A stretch of DNA of 64,000 nucleotides from Adiantum capillus-veneris (Eukaryota > Streptophyta > Polypodiopsida > Polypodiales > Pteridaceae), in assembly GCA_014529385.2 (NCBI GenBank), contig CM043959.1, positions 90,488,529 to 90,552,528 of the forward strand, given 5' to 3'. Both the position numbers and the translations under genes were made by a program. Each line of letters begins with the position of its first letter. Positions within the stretch are counted from its first letter, which is position 1. Under the pieces are notes generated by a model. It was not told the origin of the DNA. It did no database searches and worked only from the letters and a program-made list of their open reading frames with translations. Below, one piece after another: positions 40,680 through 51,161 of this stretch.

Positions 40680-40980
40680 TGCGAGTGGACCTATCCTCAA
40701 ACTCCCAAATTTTTAGAAAACCTCTGAGGTGATAGTGGATGCTTGCATACAAGGTATAGGTGGGATCCTATAGCAAGAAGGACATCCCATAGCTTATGAA
40801 TCACGACAACTCAGGATCCATGAGAAGAGTTATCCTACCCATGAGCTTGAGTTACTAGCTATGGTTCATGCCCTCAAGAAGTGGTGACACTATCTTAGAT
40901 GTTTGAGCTTGTAACTGACTACAAAAGCCTGAAGTGGATTTTCACCCAGTCAGATCTCAATATGCAACAAAGGAGCATTA
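40680..40980 (+). pseudogene. GYP-C RNase H
   Basis: It reads VIVDACIQGIGGIL (first Asp), [20 protein letters not shown] (E-L motif), a TGA after KKW, then FELVTDYKSLKWIFTQSDLN and MQQR. Gypsy RNase H would continue R-W-x-E. Similarity stops here at about 40975, which is the likely left edge of the foreign stretch. Confidence 0.8.
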
Positions 40981-41745
40981 GGAAGGAAATGAGGGCCTCT
41001 TTATTTGGTAGTTTAAGGAAATGCTTACAGCTTAAGCCAAGTTTGACCAAGCCTAAAAGAGAGGGCAAAAAGGCTTATGCTGAGATTTTTAAAAATACCA
41101 TTTGTATATTTTGTATTGAAAATAGGCTATCTTAACCCAAAAGAGAGGTGGGTAATTGAATTTTAAAATGTCTTTTTTTCATCTCTCTCCTCTCTCTCTA
41201 ACATATAAAACACTCTTTCTCACTTGATTCTCATTAAAAGAAGCACTTTTTAGCTCCCCTTGCCAAAAAAGCAGATTTTGCATATTCTTATTGCATTCTC
41301 TCTCTAAAATGTGAGCCAACTCTTTCTCTTTGTCCCCTTTCTCTCTTGTCACTTCCACCTCCCAATCATTAAGGGGACATTCTATGCTGCCTACATCTTA
41401 CAGAAAGTGCAGATCCTCCAAGGTTGCAGATCTACTCTCTCTCCCACTCTCTTCCTTTAATGTCTTTCTCTTTCTCTCTCTCTCTCTCTCTCATGCTTCT
41501 CCCACTTTGTGAGCAACAAAAAACTCCATTACCTCTTTGTGCAGCAGCATTTCTCTCTCTAAAGCTCTCATGATACACATTTTGAATTCAAAGGAGATTG
41601 AGATACACTTTCCCTCTTTCTTACCTCCACAACATAATCCTTTTCTACTATCTCTGAGTACTCTCCACTTTTTTCCTCCATAGCCAGTTTTTCTTGCTTG
41701 TAGCAGTCACCATTACACATTCTCTCTCTAATTTTCTTGATTAGC
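40981..41745. other. CT-rich non-coding stretch
   Basis: No gene recognised. Many TCTCTC tracts (notably 41467-41492) and AT-rich blocks. It could be 5' flank or leader of the ORF cluster that follows. Confidence 0.4.
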
Positions 41746-42262
41746 TTCAAGACGTTACTAATAGGCCAAAACGATATCAATTAAATGCTGATTTGGAGCA
41801 GGAGTACACTATTGTGCAGCTTGGCACATCAAATCCCAATGCTGCACATTAGCTACAAAGCATTGGGTGCAAGGCAATCAACTTATGGGTTGATGGCCAC
41901 ATTTACCTTGGTAATCCAATGATCAATGCACCACTACCCTTTTGTAATGTCACTGAGCTTCTGCATTTTATTGGACATGGAAGAGACAGACTATACTTTG
42001 GCTACTGTTGGAGATTGTATTCAACTTTTTTCAATGAAAGGAAAGCAAGTAGACATCGCTTTACTGCCTCTTCATCATTGAAAGAGAAGTCCGCAAAAGA
42101 TCTACATCAAGTTAGAGAGGAAGCCAACAAGACGACGAAGCAACTAAATGATGAGATGGCCAATCTCAATGAAAAAGTACACCAACAAAAAAGAGCAAGA
42201 GCGTTGACTAGACAATTATGTTCAACTACAACACACTTCACAAAATATGCGTCGGCAAATTG
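41746..42262 (+). pseudogene. ORF cluster part 1: unknown protein with coiled coil
   Basis: One plus-strand frame, with a single TAG at 41850-41852, reads YQLNADLEQEYTIVQLGTSN, AINLWVDGHIYLGNPMINAP, ELLHFIGHGRDRLYFGYC, then a Lys/Glu-rich helix SAKDLHQVREEANKTTKQLN. GTAAGTGC at 42299 and TTCTGTAG at 42420 could mark an intron after it, but the frames on either side do not join cleanly. No domain is recognised. It may be the N-terminal part of the protein continued at 42442. Confidence 0.4.
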
Positions 42263-42441
42263 ATCATCTCACACACATTCCCCTCAGCTACCACATTGGT
42301 AAGTGCAAGAGACAAGCAATGTCCTTGCTATTCTCAAGTGGTGGAGCTTGAAAGAAACGTGTTTATCAAACTCAGTAATAATACGGATTCAGGATTTTAA
42401 TTTCCTACATGTTCTGTAGGTTGGTGTAACACTAATTCAAT

Positions 42442-43240
42442 ATGCAACCACTTGGCTTGAATGATAATGGGAATCAATTTCGATGCATCAAGCTAAAGGA
42501 CTTGGTTGAGCTACTGGATGATCCATCCAATCCTGGCAATGCTAATGCTTGCAGAAGTATTTCAATGAGCTAAAGAGAATTGTGTTGCCTCAAGAGATGA
42601 TGGCGGTGTGTGACAGCGTAGGAATAAGTTTCAATGCCTATGAAGATTTGTATAGAAGTGTCACACTTGATCATCAGACAAAAGGTTTGTTTAGGTTTCT
42701 GCCAACACCTTACAGTGTCAGTGTTGCAAAAAAGTGTGCCAATAATGATGTTGCAAGCTTGTTGGGTGGATTTTGGAGGATGACATGCCATTAGAAAACA
42801 AAAAATTCTTCTGCTACAACGAGTTCAACAATGTGTATGCTGACTTGTTGAAGCTCCAAGAGTCAATGGTAAGATTCTATGGGTTGACACAAGAAAAGTG
42901 TGATGGAAAAGTGATATTTGTTATGAATCTTGATGAGTGCCAGGTTTTTAAACGTCAACATCTTGAGAGGGTAAGCATTATGTTGATGAGCAGGCCCTTG
43001 GTGGGTGTCAATGTCAAGCTAAATTCCAATGAGAAGGGAAACATGTGTTTCGATGTTCAGCCACAGAAGAATATTTGGTGGCTGACCGCTTTTCATCTCC
43101 CACATGAGACACATGATGCTTTGAAATGGTATTTCAATCACACCACAATGACATCATTTGGAAACAACAAGAAGGACAAAGATTCCATGTTTCAGGTCTT
43201 GGAACGTTCTAAGTTGAGTAGCATTTTGCAGGAGACTTGA
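42442..43240 (+). pseudogene. ORF cluster part 2: unknown protein, possibly transposase-related
   Basis: The frame begins MQPLGLNDNGNQFRCIKLKD at about 42442, shifts near 42549 to YFNELKRIVLPQEMMAVCDS and SVTLDHQTKGLFRFLPTPYS, shifts again near 42773 and then stays open for 155 codons: FCYNEFNNVYADLLKLQESM, KVIFVMNLDECQVFKRQHLE, RVSIMLMSRPL, WLTAFHLPHETHDALKWYF. The LDE within a hydrophobic strand could be a catalytic acidic pair. Frames on the same strand, with only small shifts, suggest one gene. I do not recognise the family with certainty. Confidence 0.45.
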
Positions 43241-43450
43241 TACACTCAAGTTTATGTTAGGGTGCAAGCAAGGTGCAATGACCCTCTTTCCGTGCATTTA
43301 TTGCCATAGTAAAGTATCAATGGGAACTGAGGGCAAGGATGCAAAGGCTAGCAAGTCAAAAGATAGTAATGGTAAGGGTGGCAAAGTTACACTCAACTCT
43401 ATGAAAGGTATACCCACTACATAAGTAGTGACTAAAGCACTACAACAATG
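43241..43450 (+). pseudogene. ORF cluster part 3: CxxC/H segment
   Basis: In the next frame it reads LDTLKFMLGCKQGAMTLFPC, followed by IYCHSKVSMGTEGKDAKASK. L-K-F-x-L-G-x-x-x-G-A followed by P-C-x-x-C-H resembles the GD(L/Y)K...C-x2-C block I associate with uncharacterised DDE-type transposase-like proteins. That comparison is from memory and needs a profile search. Confidence 0.4.
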
Positions 43451-43920
43451 GTTTCAAGGTATCCTCAGTTATGTGACCAACAAGTACCCCATAATCAAGA
43501 CATGGATGATCCGAATTCACATCCTATTCTTCCAATACCACTGATAAATGTGCATGTGTGCACCCTTCATGCTCATCTACAAATTCTTGACAAGTTTCTT
43601 ATGCTCCATATTAATAATGATTGGAATAAAGATCGTGCAAAAAGAAGAGGAGAGTGTATACGAGAACTCGAATCTATTCTATCAATTGTTGATCTACATG
43701 GGGGTGCAATTGAGCTATCAAAGGACAAGAAGGCATCTAGAAGTACACATGATTTTTCTAATAAAGTATGTATGGGTGGTGGTAAATCTAGGCATTTGCT
43801 TTCAAACTATTCTAACTCCCAAAGTTTCAATGAGTTTTAGTTGTGGAAAAAGGTGCGTGACATTATCACCTACAAAGGTAACCCTAGGAATTAAGCGTGC
43901 TCTTGTGGCAGTTTATTGTT
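43448..43920 (+). pseudogene. ORF cluster part 4: C-terminal segment
   Basis: 130 codons: DDPNSHPILPIPLINVHVCT, LHAHLQILDKFLMLHINNDW, KDRAKRRGECIRELESILSI and LHGGAIELSKDKKASRST. The IPL-x-x-V-H-x-C-T-L-H-A string followed by a helix is plausible as the second half of a nuclease-like fold. A TAG at 43838-43840 is followed in phase by LWKKVRDIITYKGNP. Similar composition and direction to parts 2 and 3 support a single gene. Confidence 0.4.
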
Positions 43921-44382
43921 GATATTTTTTGTCTTCTCAAAAATCCAAAGCTAAACGATGATGAGATATCCACCTTAAAGTTTGTAATCAGTAGTTTTAC
44001 AACAAAAATGGTGGATGCTTGGGGGGAGATACACATAACACATTACGTGGTGTGTTGATCATTTGATTTTTGCAATTGAAATACATATGTATGCAAAACT
44101 AAAGTTTGGTTTTTTTTTTAGCACATACTTTTTGCATATAGTGCATTTTTTCTTGACACTTATGGTTCATTAGGCATCTGGAGCGGACAAGGAATGGAGG
44201 GCTTGCACTATCAAGCAAAAGCAGTGTATTTTATAAATATAGGACATGGAGGTGGAAGAAAAAAGAGCAATGCCCATCATGAGATGTTCAATTGGTTTTT
44301 AACAGGGAGAGAGAGAAAGGAGAATAGAGAAACAAAGAAGTTTGAAATGAAGAATAACCTTAAAAGAGAAAGTGATAGGCAA
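43921..44382. other. Right flank of the ORF cluster; no clear gene
   Basis: AT-rich sequence with a T run at 44113-44121. A plus frame from 44194 leads into GYP-C integrase, but its first 50 codons do not resemble integrase and probably mark the junction. Confidence 0.4.
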
Positions 44383-44840
44383 AAGAGTTATGCTGATTTG
44401 CATAGATCTCTCAGGATCTTAAAGGCAGGAGATAAAGTTTTTCTTAGGGCCAAACCAAAGAGAAGTTCAATTAAATTGGGAAAATACAAGAAGCTAGCAA
44501 ATAGATATTACGGACCCTTTAAGGTTTTGAGAAGGATAGGGGACCAATCTTACAAACTTGCTCTACCCCTTCACCTACTTATGCACAATTTCTTTCATGT
44601 TAGCTAGTTGGAGGAATATGTTGCAGATCCTTTGTACATCTTAAATGATGAGGATATGCTTCTTATCACATAGGAAGAATTCTAGATGGAGCTAGATTAG
44701 ATTTTTAACATAAAGGGGTGAAAGCTACGATATCAAACAATTTGATAAGTTTTGGTCCAGTGGAAGGGTTATCCCAGTGAAGATGCCTCTTGGGAAGATT
44801 GGAAACATCTTATTTTCCAGTTTCCTTATATTTTTTGATA
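44383..44840 (+). pseudogene. GYP-C integrase C-terminus with chromodomain
   Basis: It reads YADLHRSLRILKAGDKVFLR, YYGPFKVLRRIGDQSYKLAL and LMHNFFHVS, a TAG at 44605-44607 where Gln is expected, then LEEYVADPLYIL. Further stops at 44719-44721 (TGA, Arg expected before KLRYQTI) and 44750-44760 precede VLVQWKGYPSEDASWEDW, a clear chromodomain. G-D-K-V and Y-G-P-F are the usual landmarks of gypsy integrase tails. The chromodomain would tether integration to marked chromatin. Confidence 0.85.
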
Positions 44841-47488
44841 ATAACTTTCCTCTTTTTGTGCCCAAATTGAACCTTGCTAGCCATGTAATTACAACTACAA
44901 GCTCAATCTTACTAAATGTTTGGTATCACTCAAGCAATGTATCCAGATTGTTTTATTAGGGACGATATTAGTGCTACCATCAATCTTATTACTCTGAATC
45001 ACTGTATGCAATTGCAAAATAAATATCTTTGTTATATCTTCTTATCCTTATCTTGAGTTTTTGGTGTTTCCCTCTATTTTTCTTGTGAATAAAAACTAAA
45101 GAACATTATTTAAAATTTTAGTAGAATGATAAAAATTTGATATTAAGACATGAAACAGTGGCTATGGGGGAGAGAGATAGAGATGACAGAGGGATGAATG
45201 GACGACACAGAAAAAAAAATCATAACTTAAAGTATACAAAATGTTTATGAATCATCCTCCAAAAGATCTCTACAAGAAGCGTCATCCAAATTTAAGCCCA
45301 TGTCTCCTAAATCAGTAAAAAGAGAAATAGAATTGTCGTTTGTGTATATGTTGGCTTCATCATCTTTGAATTCTTCATCCTCTATCTCATTGTCATCATC
45401 TTCATAAAATCATCCTCATTAAGACTGGTAGCCCTTGGACGTTCATTGCAATAGGGTAAGTGGGACTGGGATTTATTATCTCGGTTGGCATGCCTATTTA
45501 CAGGGTTCAAGGAACACCATCAGGAACTATGGTCTTAATAATGAAGTCTTTTTAGACTTACCTATGGCTTAAACATTATTGATCTATTATTAGGCTCAAT
45601 AGCATTGTTAAACCCACTTCACCCTTCTATGCAATATAAAATATCCTAAACCATGGGTGTAGCTACTTGGGTGTAGTTTTTGGAAAACTAAGAGAAGTAG
45701 TAACCAAAGCTTTAATCTCTATCTATCTATACCCTCTCTATACATTAGATACAAATATGTACTCTACTTAAACGTATGCACTACTAGTCCTTACTTAGGT
45801 CTAATAGTATATATATTTGTAAGATATCATAATACATCCCTACCTTTAATGTAGATATTGAAAGAGAGACCACCTACTAGGGCTCAACAACCCAATCATT
45901 CTTCCTTTGGTTGGTTTACATCCCAGATGAACCCCCATCCAGGGTGGAAGTCTCCTCCAATGGACCGACTCTTGAGCAAACATGGCCCTTTTACACCTAC
46001 AAAGGTGCTAGCCCATCTACATAGGTTCCTCTGACAATGGTAGATCCATGCCTACAATGCGCACTCTCCTTGCAAAATGAGTACCTCCGTTTGACGGAGG
46101 GATTGTTTGGATACTATACTCCATAGCAGCTGGCAGCCTATGATCTTTCTTAGCAGACCATGCCATGGGGGAGCTAGGGAGGGACTCCAAACATCCAAAG
46201 CCTTGCACAACAACACCTCTTTCTACGATCCCTTCTTACGAGCCTACTCCCCTTCCATTGCAGGGCCCCACGCCATTCCATTCGACTCCTGCTTCACTCG
46301 AGCATCGTTGACAAGCCAAAGTTGGTCGACGAACTTCTTCTGGGAGAAAGAATCAACATTCATCTCAAAGTAACGACTGCTCTGAGAGGCAGAATTGTGT
46401 GGCTTCGCTTGTTTTGGTAGTGGAGAAGGGACAAAGTCCCCTATTTCAAAGCATGCCACTCTAGATGTCGAGGATGAGAACACTAATGCGTCCATGTTAG
46501 ACATGCATGGGTGCTACTAGAGAGTAAAGTATGGCGGCAAGGTAGACTTTGGTACAGCACATGGCAGGGCATTTCCATGCCATCTTCAAATTCTTATACA
46601 CTTGATGTATAAGAACTATTTTGTAAAATTAAGAGACCAACAACCAGCTCAGGCACACTACATCAACGAAGCGTTGCATTCTTGATTTTCAAATCCCCCA
46701 ATGAGACATTTTTAGCAAAATGTGTAGACGACTATATATATTAAAAAAAACAACCAATCAAGTGTATGGCGTGTAGCGGCCAACCAAGTCGAAAATCTAG
46801 ATAGAAGCTATCATGGCATCAACATGGAAAATTTGGAGTGGGATTGGGCAATGTAGGAAAAGGGTAAACAAGTTGCAATGGGCTCTTCCTATAGACAACA
46901 TTGTGATGCTCGGACCAGACAAACTCCCACACACTATGGTTCAAAAGGCAAAGCAGCTTGGATGGAAAAAATATGTAAGTTCTTTTATAATTGGAGCCTG
47001 AACTGGTTAAAAAATATTTTAGTCTATGAATTTATTTTATTATTTTACAACTAAGGAAAATATCACTTTGAGTCGCTCGACTAGAGAGATAGTCAAGTAT
47101 CGCGAGCAGCACACATAATTTGATACTTGGTGATGGTTGTTGGAGAACCATCACATCTCTCACGAGAAATTTGACTCAGTAGTAGGATCTCTACAGGTGG
47201 TAAGTGTGGACAAAACATATTGTATTAATTGTTTTGAGTTATTATTATTTTTAATTTGGTTTTGGTTAATGTAGAGTTAGGGTGATCAAATGTATGTACA
47301 TGTGGACGAGGAGGAGGAGAAGGAGGAGGACTTGAACATATGAAATATTTTTTGTAGTCCTCTTTTAAAGTGCAAATGTGGCACCAAAAAAACTCTATGA
47401 GCACATGTATATACAACTCAACTAAAATTTAAATCTTATTTGTATTTTTTTAAAATGCAATTGATGTTTCATATGTTTTATGCAAGTA
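44841..47488. other. No recognised gene
   Basis: 2.6 kb of mostly AT-rich sequence. Frames up to 88 codons occur on both strands around 46000-46500 and a 62-codon frame at 46813, without known domains. The latter ends at AAATATGTAAGTTC, which could be a splice donor, but there is no supporting exon. Confidence 0.4.
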
Positions 47489-47551
47489 AAAAATAAAGGT
47501 GCTCATTTGGGTCACCTCATTTGGGTCACCCAAATGAGCACCTTTATTTTT
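47489..47551. repeat. Perfect 24-bp inverted repeat with 15-base loop
   Basis: Arms 47489-47512 and 47528-47551 are exact reverse complements; the arm begins AAAAATAAAGGTGCTC. The loop repeats the TCATTTGGGTC half of the arm. It could be the fold-back end of a small DNA transposon. Confidence 0.95.
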
Positions 47552-48102
47552 GAAAAACTCTATAGCGGTAATATCCGCAGTAATAGGTGTGGCAATAGAC
47601 GTTGTAATAGTCATAGGTATGTATCCACAACTATTACCGCGTATATTGCTGACAAAACATTGTCGTGTTTATTGTCACGCCTGTTACCACCAACGCAATG
47701 ATTTCTCTCTCCATTTTCATTTGTTGATCCTCGATAATAACGGTTGTTCTCAAATTTTTCTCTTGTTGTGGTGGTGGCGGCAAGATCCCTTAGGTTCGTG
47801 TTCACACACGTCCGCCGTGTGCATATGAGATCACAAAAATCCATTGGCGAGCTAAGGTCTCTCTATATCTATCCCCCTCAAGAGGGAGGTAGATACTTAA
47901 CTATCCATCTCTACTTACAACTAATTATCCCTTTCTCCATAGAGAGATAAAAAGGGGCATGTTGAGCGCAATATGATAGAGAGAGGGTAGAGATTAAAGA
48001 GATAGGATATAGAGAGAAATAGGAGATTTATCTACTATAACTCTCTTTATCCTCTCTCTCTCTCTACTCTCTATCTTCTATCTCTACATTCTATTTAATT
48101 TT
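47552..48102. other. No gene; weak imperfect inverted repeat
   Basis: GTAATAGGTGTGGCAATAG near 47580 and its degenerate complement near 47670-47692 suggest a secondary fold-back. Nothing else is recognised. Confidence 0.35.
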
Positions 48103-48295
48103 AAAGCCTAAACATAACCCTAAACTTAAACCCTGATTCTAACCTTTTATTTATTTTACCATAATCCTAAAGCTAAGCTTAAATATAAAAACTAAATCCT
48201 AAACCTAAACCCTATATCTAAACCCCAACTCTAATCTTAGACTCAAACGCTAATCCAAAAGCTATATATATCCTAAATCTTATCCTAACCCTAAT
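48103..48295 (+). repeat. Degenerate telomere-like (CCCTAAA) block
   Basis: It has recurrent ACCCTAAA, AACCTAAACCCTA, TATCTAAACCCCAA and AACCCTAATC motifs, spaced by diverged units. The plus strand has the C-rich orientation. It is too diverged to be a true telomere end. Confidence 0.55.
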
Positions 48296-48382
48296 CTCTC
48301 TCTCTCCCTCTCTCTCTCTCTCTTTATATATATATATATAATTATATATATAATTATGTATGTCTCTCTCTCTGCATGTATG

Positions 48383-48445
<63 letters not shown>

Positions 48446-48560
48446 TATATATAATTATGTATGTCTGTCTCTTCGCATGTATGTATACATATGTATGTGT
48501 GTGTGTAGATCACTTCTTTATGCATGTGTGTGTGTGTGTGTTTGGGGGGGGGGGGGGGAG
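48296..48560 (+). repeat. Compound microsatellite: (CT)n, (TA)n, (GT)n, G15, (GA)n
   Basis: (CT)n at 48296-48323, (TA)n at 48383-48441 flanked on both sides by ATAATTATGTATGTCT-like copies, GT-rich runs to 48541, then 15 G bases at 48544-48558. Open frames here are artefacts of the repeat. Confidence 0.92.
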
Positions 48561-49779
48561 AGAGAGGGAGGGAGGGAAAAATAAAATAAAGGAAGGGAGC
48601 ATGAGAGAGAGGAGAGGAAGGGAGTATACCTAGCTATCCCTCCTCTCCTCTCACACGTGCGCGCATGTGTGTGTGTGGTGTGTGTGCGTGTGTATGTGTG
48701 TGCATGAGAGGGAGGTGAGAATATTTACCTCTTCTGCATTTTGATCGTAGCTTATGTGAGAGCGTCAAAATCATATCTAAGTTTTGGTGTTCTCGGGTTA
48801 TTTTTACGTACAGAGTAACCGTCACTACTATGAGTGTCCTTCTAGGCGTCGCTATATATAGCGACGCTCATAGCAACGACGCAAGCTTTGAGTGTGGCAC
48901 AATGAGTGTTGCTAAGCTTAAGCACCACTTGTAGTGCTAGTAGATGTAAGGACATGGTTCCTACAAGCAAGCCCATCGGCACGGCCGGACAACGTGCATG
49001 CTAGAGGGGAGGTTATAAGATAGCATGGTTGGGTGGAGGTTGGCACACATCATCCCAGAGATAATTCAAGAAAGGGAAAAAGCGGGTTGCATGTGCATGC
49101 GATGCACATATACTCTTCCACGATCCGTAGACAAGAGGCGGAAAAGACGAAGCCCTCCACACACAGCAAACAGAAAGACAAGAACATGGTTCTATGTGCA
49201 ACAGAAGAGGACAAACAACGAGCAGTAGCTACCCCACGTACGTCCTCCACAACGGGTGTCCAAAGCGGGCGACCAAGGCAAACTCGACCGACAACTCTAT
49301 GACATCGAGACTATGTTGGCTATGCACAGGAAGGCACTCTAAACCCTTGCAAGAAGGAGGGTTGAGCCCACCCTATGAGGGTAACAGTCCAACACCCTAC
49401 TATCCAAGCTATTGAGCCTTGTTTTATACAACAAGAGAAGATAGCATACTTGAGTTGACAAGGTTAGAAGGAAAGTAAAGCTACAAACTTCAAAGAAGTA
49501 GTTTTACCCTTACTTTTCACTCCTTAGAGAAAGGCAGGTTTTCTTTTTCGTCAAGGAGTAAGCTTCACAAGTAAACAAAAGACTTCACAAAAACGACGAC
49601 TTTTGTGAAGAATCAACAAAGGTGTTCTTACAAAAAACAAGACGTGAAGCGCTACAATGTTTGCAAGGCGAGGATCATATGCAACACAAAAGTTGTCGAG
49701 CATAAAAAACACAAAGACTTCAAGCTTTACGAGGTACAATTTGGATTTTTTTCTCTCCGTACATTAGCGTGTGTCTACC
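48561..49779. other. Non-coding; short palindromes; expected 5' LTR and leader of GYP-D not resolved
   Basis: It contains the CACTA-like segment 48823-48936 and a 10-bp hairpin at 49583-49610 (CTTCACAAAA arms). The LTR of GYP-D should lie here but no direct-repeat partner is present to define it. Confidence 0.4.
48823..48936. repeat. Small palindromic element with CACTA-like ends
   Basis: It begins CACTACTATGAGTG and ends CACTTGTAGTG, so the inverted end is CACTACAAGTGGTG. Inside is a perfect 22-bp palindrome (48846-48867, GCGTCGCTATATATAGCGAC + GC). No 3-bp target duplication was found. Confidence 0.3.
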
Positions 49780-50527
49780 ATGGCTAGCGAGGATATCCCA
49801 CCTGCACACACTTTTGATTTGAGCACGCATATCAAAATCTAGCCACCACGGGTGCTACCGACATCAATATGTATGACAATGATGATCTAGGAGATCATGG
49901 CCTTGTTGTTTTGGATGCTTTCAAGACTTTGGAAAATTGCCAAAGCGAACTTGAATGCAACCTCTCTGCACTACATGCAAATGTTACAAACCTTAATGAG
50001 ATACTTGTTAAATTTATGAATCCACTGACGGCTCAAGGAGCCCAAGCTGGCATTGTTCAAGGGACCCTAGCTCGCACGACTCAAGGAGTTCATGAGGAAA
50101 GTGCTTCAAAAGATATAGAAGGTAGCAATGCATTAGTTAATAATATCACCATTCCTGAGTTTCACGGTGAATAGCGTGATCGCAACAAGGATGCGGTGAA
50201 TACGTTCTTACACAAATGCGTCCTCAAGAGGCTAAGAATACTAAGCAATCACGAGATACTCCACGTGGGTCTCTCAACACTACCGATTTTGAGTGTGCAA
50301 AGAAACACAATTTTTGTTTCGAACGTCTTTCGGACCAACATAACAAGAAGGATTGTCCTCTTTTGCAAGGCAAAGAAAAGGCCATGCACACAGTGGAACA
50401 CCTCACATTAGATTCATCTCCTAGATATTGTGTTGTAGAGGTTCTTTATATGAAAGAAAAGTGTTGTGTGACTGCTTCAATGTGGCAACCCACCTTTGGT
50501 CCACGTTCGCATGCATGGCACTATTAA
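49780..50527 (+). pseudogene. GYP-D Gag
   Basis: The start ATG at 49780 gives MASEDIPPAHTFDLSTHIKI, then a TAG, followed in another frame by DLGDHGLVVLDAFKTLENCQ and NITIPEFHGE. Capsid should follow PEFHGE, but the sequence moves within 60 bases to a knuckle-like CFERLSDQHNKKDCPLLQG (about 50325-50375). Most of the capsid has therefore been deleted. P-x-F-x-G is a common opening of gypsy capsid. The knuckle lacks its second Cys. Confidence 0.65.
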
Positions 50528-50930
50528 CGAGAAACATGTTTGTATTTTAGTGGATGATGGTGCAACTCATAACTTCCTGAACTATAAGCTAGTCAAGAAA
50601 TTGAAGCTTACACAAACTCCCTACTCCCACAAGTATGTGGTAGAACAGATGTCTGGAAATGATAAATAAGTATGAGACATGTTAGTTCAAGGGGTTGAGC
50701 TTATTGTTCAAGATCATACTATGACCCTTGACTTTCAAGTTATGAACATGGATCGTGCTGATGTAGTTTTAGGAAGAGAGTGGCTGCATGGTTTAGGAAA
50801 CACATTTCACACTAGTTACGAACACAACTCCTTATCCTTTATGGCCAATGATAAACATGTGATTTTGCTTGGTGAGAAAAATATACCATCTGCACCTCTT
50901 ATATGTACAACCGAGATTTCTATTTTATAG
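50528..50930 (+). pseudogene. GYP-D retropepsin-like protease
   Basis: It reads TINEKHVCILVDDGATHNFL (DDGA at 50553-50564 where D-S-G-A is expected), then YKLVKKLKL and YVVEQMSGND. Two stops fall at about 50667-50675. The frame from 50679 continues LVQGVELIVQDHTMTLDFQV and ADVVLGREWLHGLG. V-L-G-x-x-W-L is the classical C-terminal motif of gypsy proteases. Confidence 0.85.
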
Positions 50931-51161
50931 AAAACAAATTTAATAGATGAAGTCTTTTTGTGTTACTGTTTATCTCCAAGTCTTGTGAATTCTCAAGAGC
51001 AAAGTGTTGTGGATTGTAGTTATGGTATGCAAAGATAAATTAATTTTAATGAGAAGCAGAGTGCTAACAATTCTAACGAGTAAAGTGCTCTCAATTCTAG
51101 TTATATTGAGCAACATGCAACTATTGTAACCCAAACATTAAAGGAATTACAAGATTCTTCA

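Larger units (their letters stand above)
39749..44840 (+). mobile_element. GYP-C: chromodomain Ty3/gypsy (chromovirus), split and decayed
   Basis: RT and RNase H occupy 39749-40980; the integrase C-terminus and chromodomain follow at 44383-44840. The intervening 3.4 kb are unrelated. Gag, protease and the integrase core are missing. Alternatively two independent gypsy fragments could lie side by side, since no target duplication was found around the inserted stretch. Confidence 0.7.

Noticed and set aside
46244-46504. 86-codon minus-strand frame and its plus-strand counterpart
   Set aside because: No domain, no partner copy and no gene signals. Left as unannotated sequence.
46813-47001. Possible exon with a GTAAGT donor
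   Set aside because: No acceptor with a continuing frame and no protein similarity; GTAAGT alone is too frequent.
48280-48633. Open frames of alternating Ile-Tyr
   Set aside because: Translation of a (TA)n microsatellite with no coding meaning.
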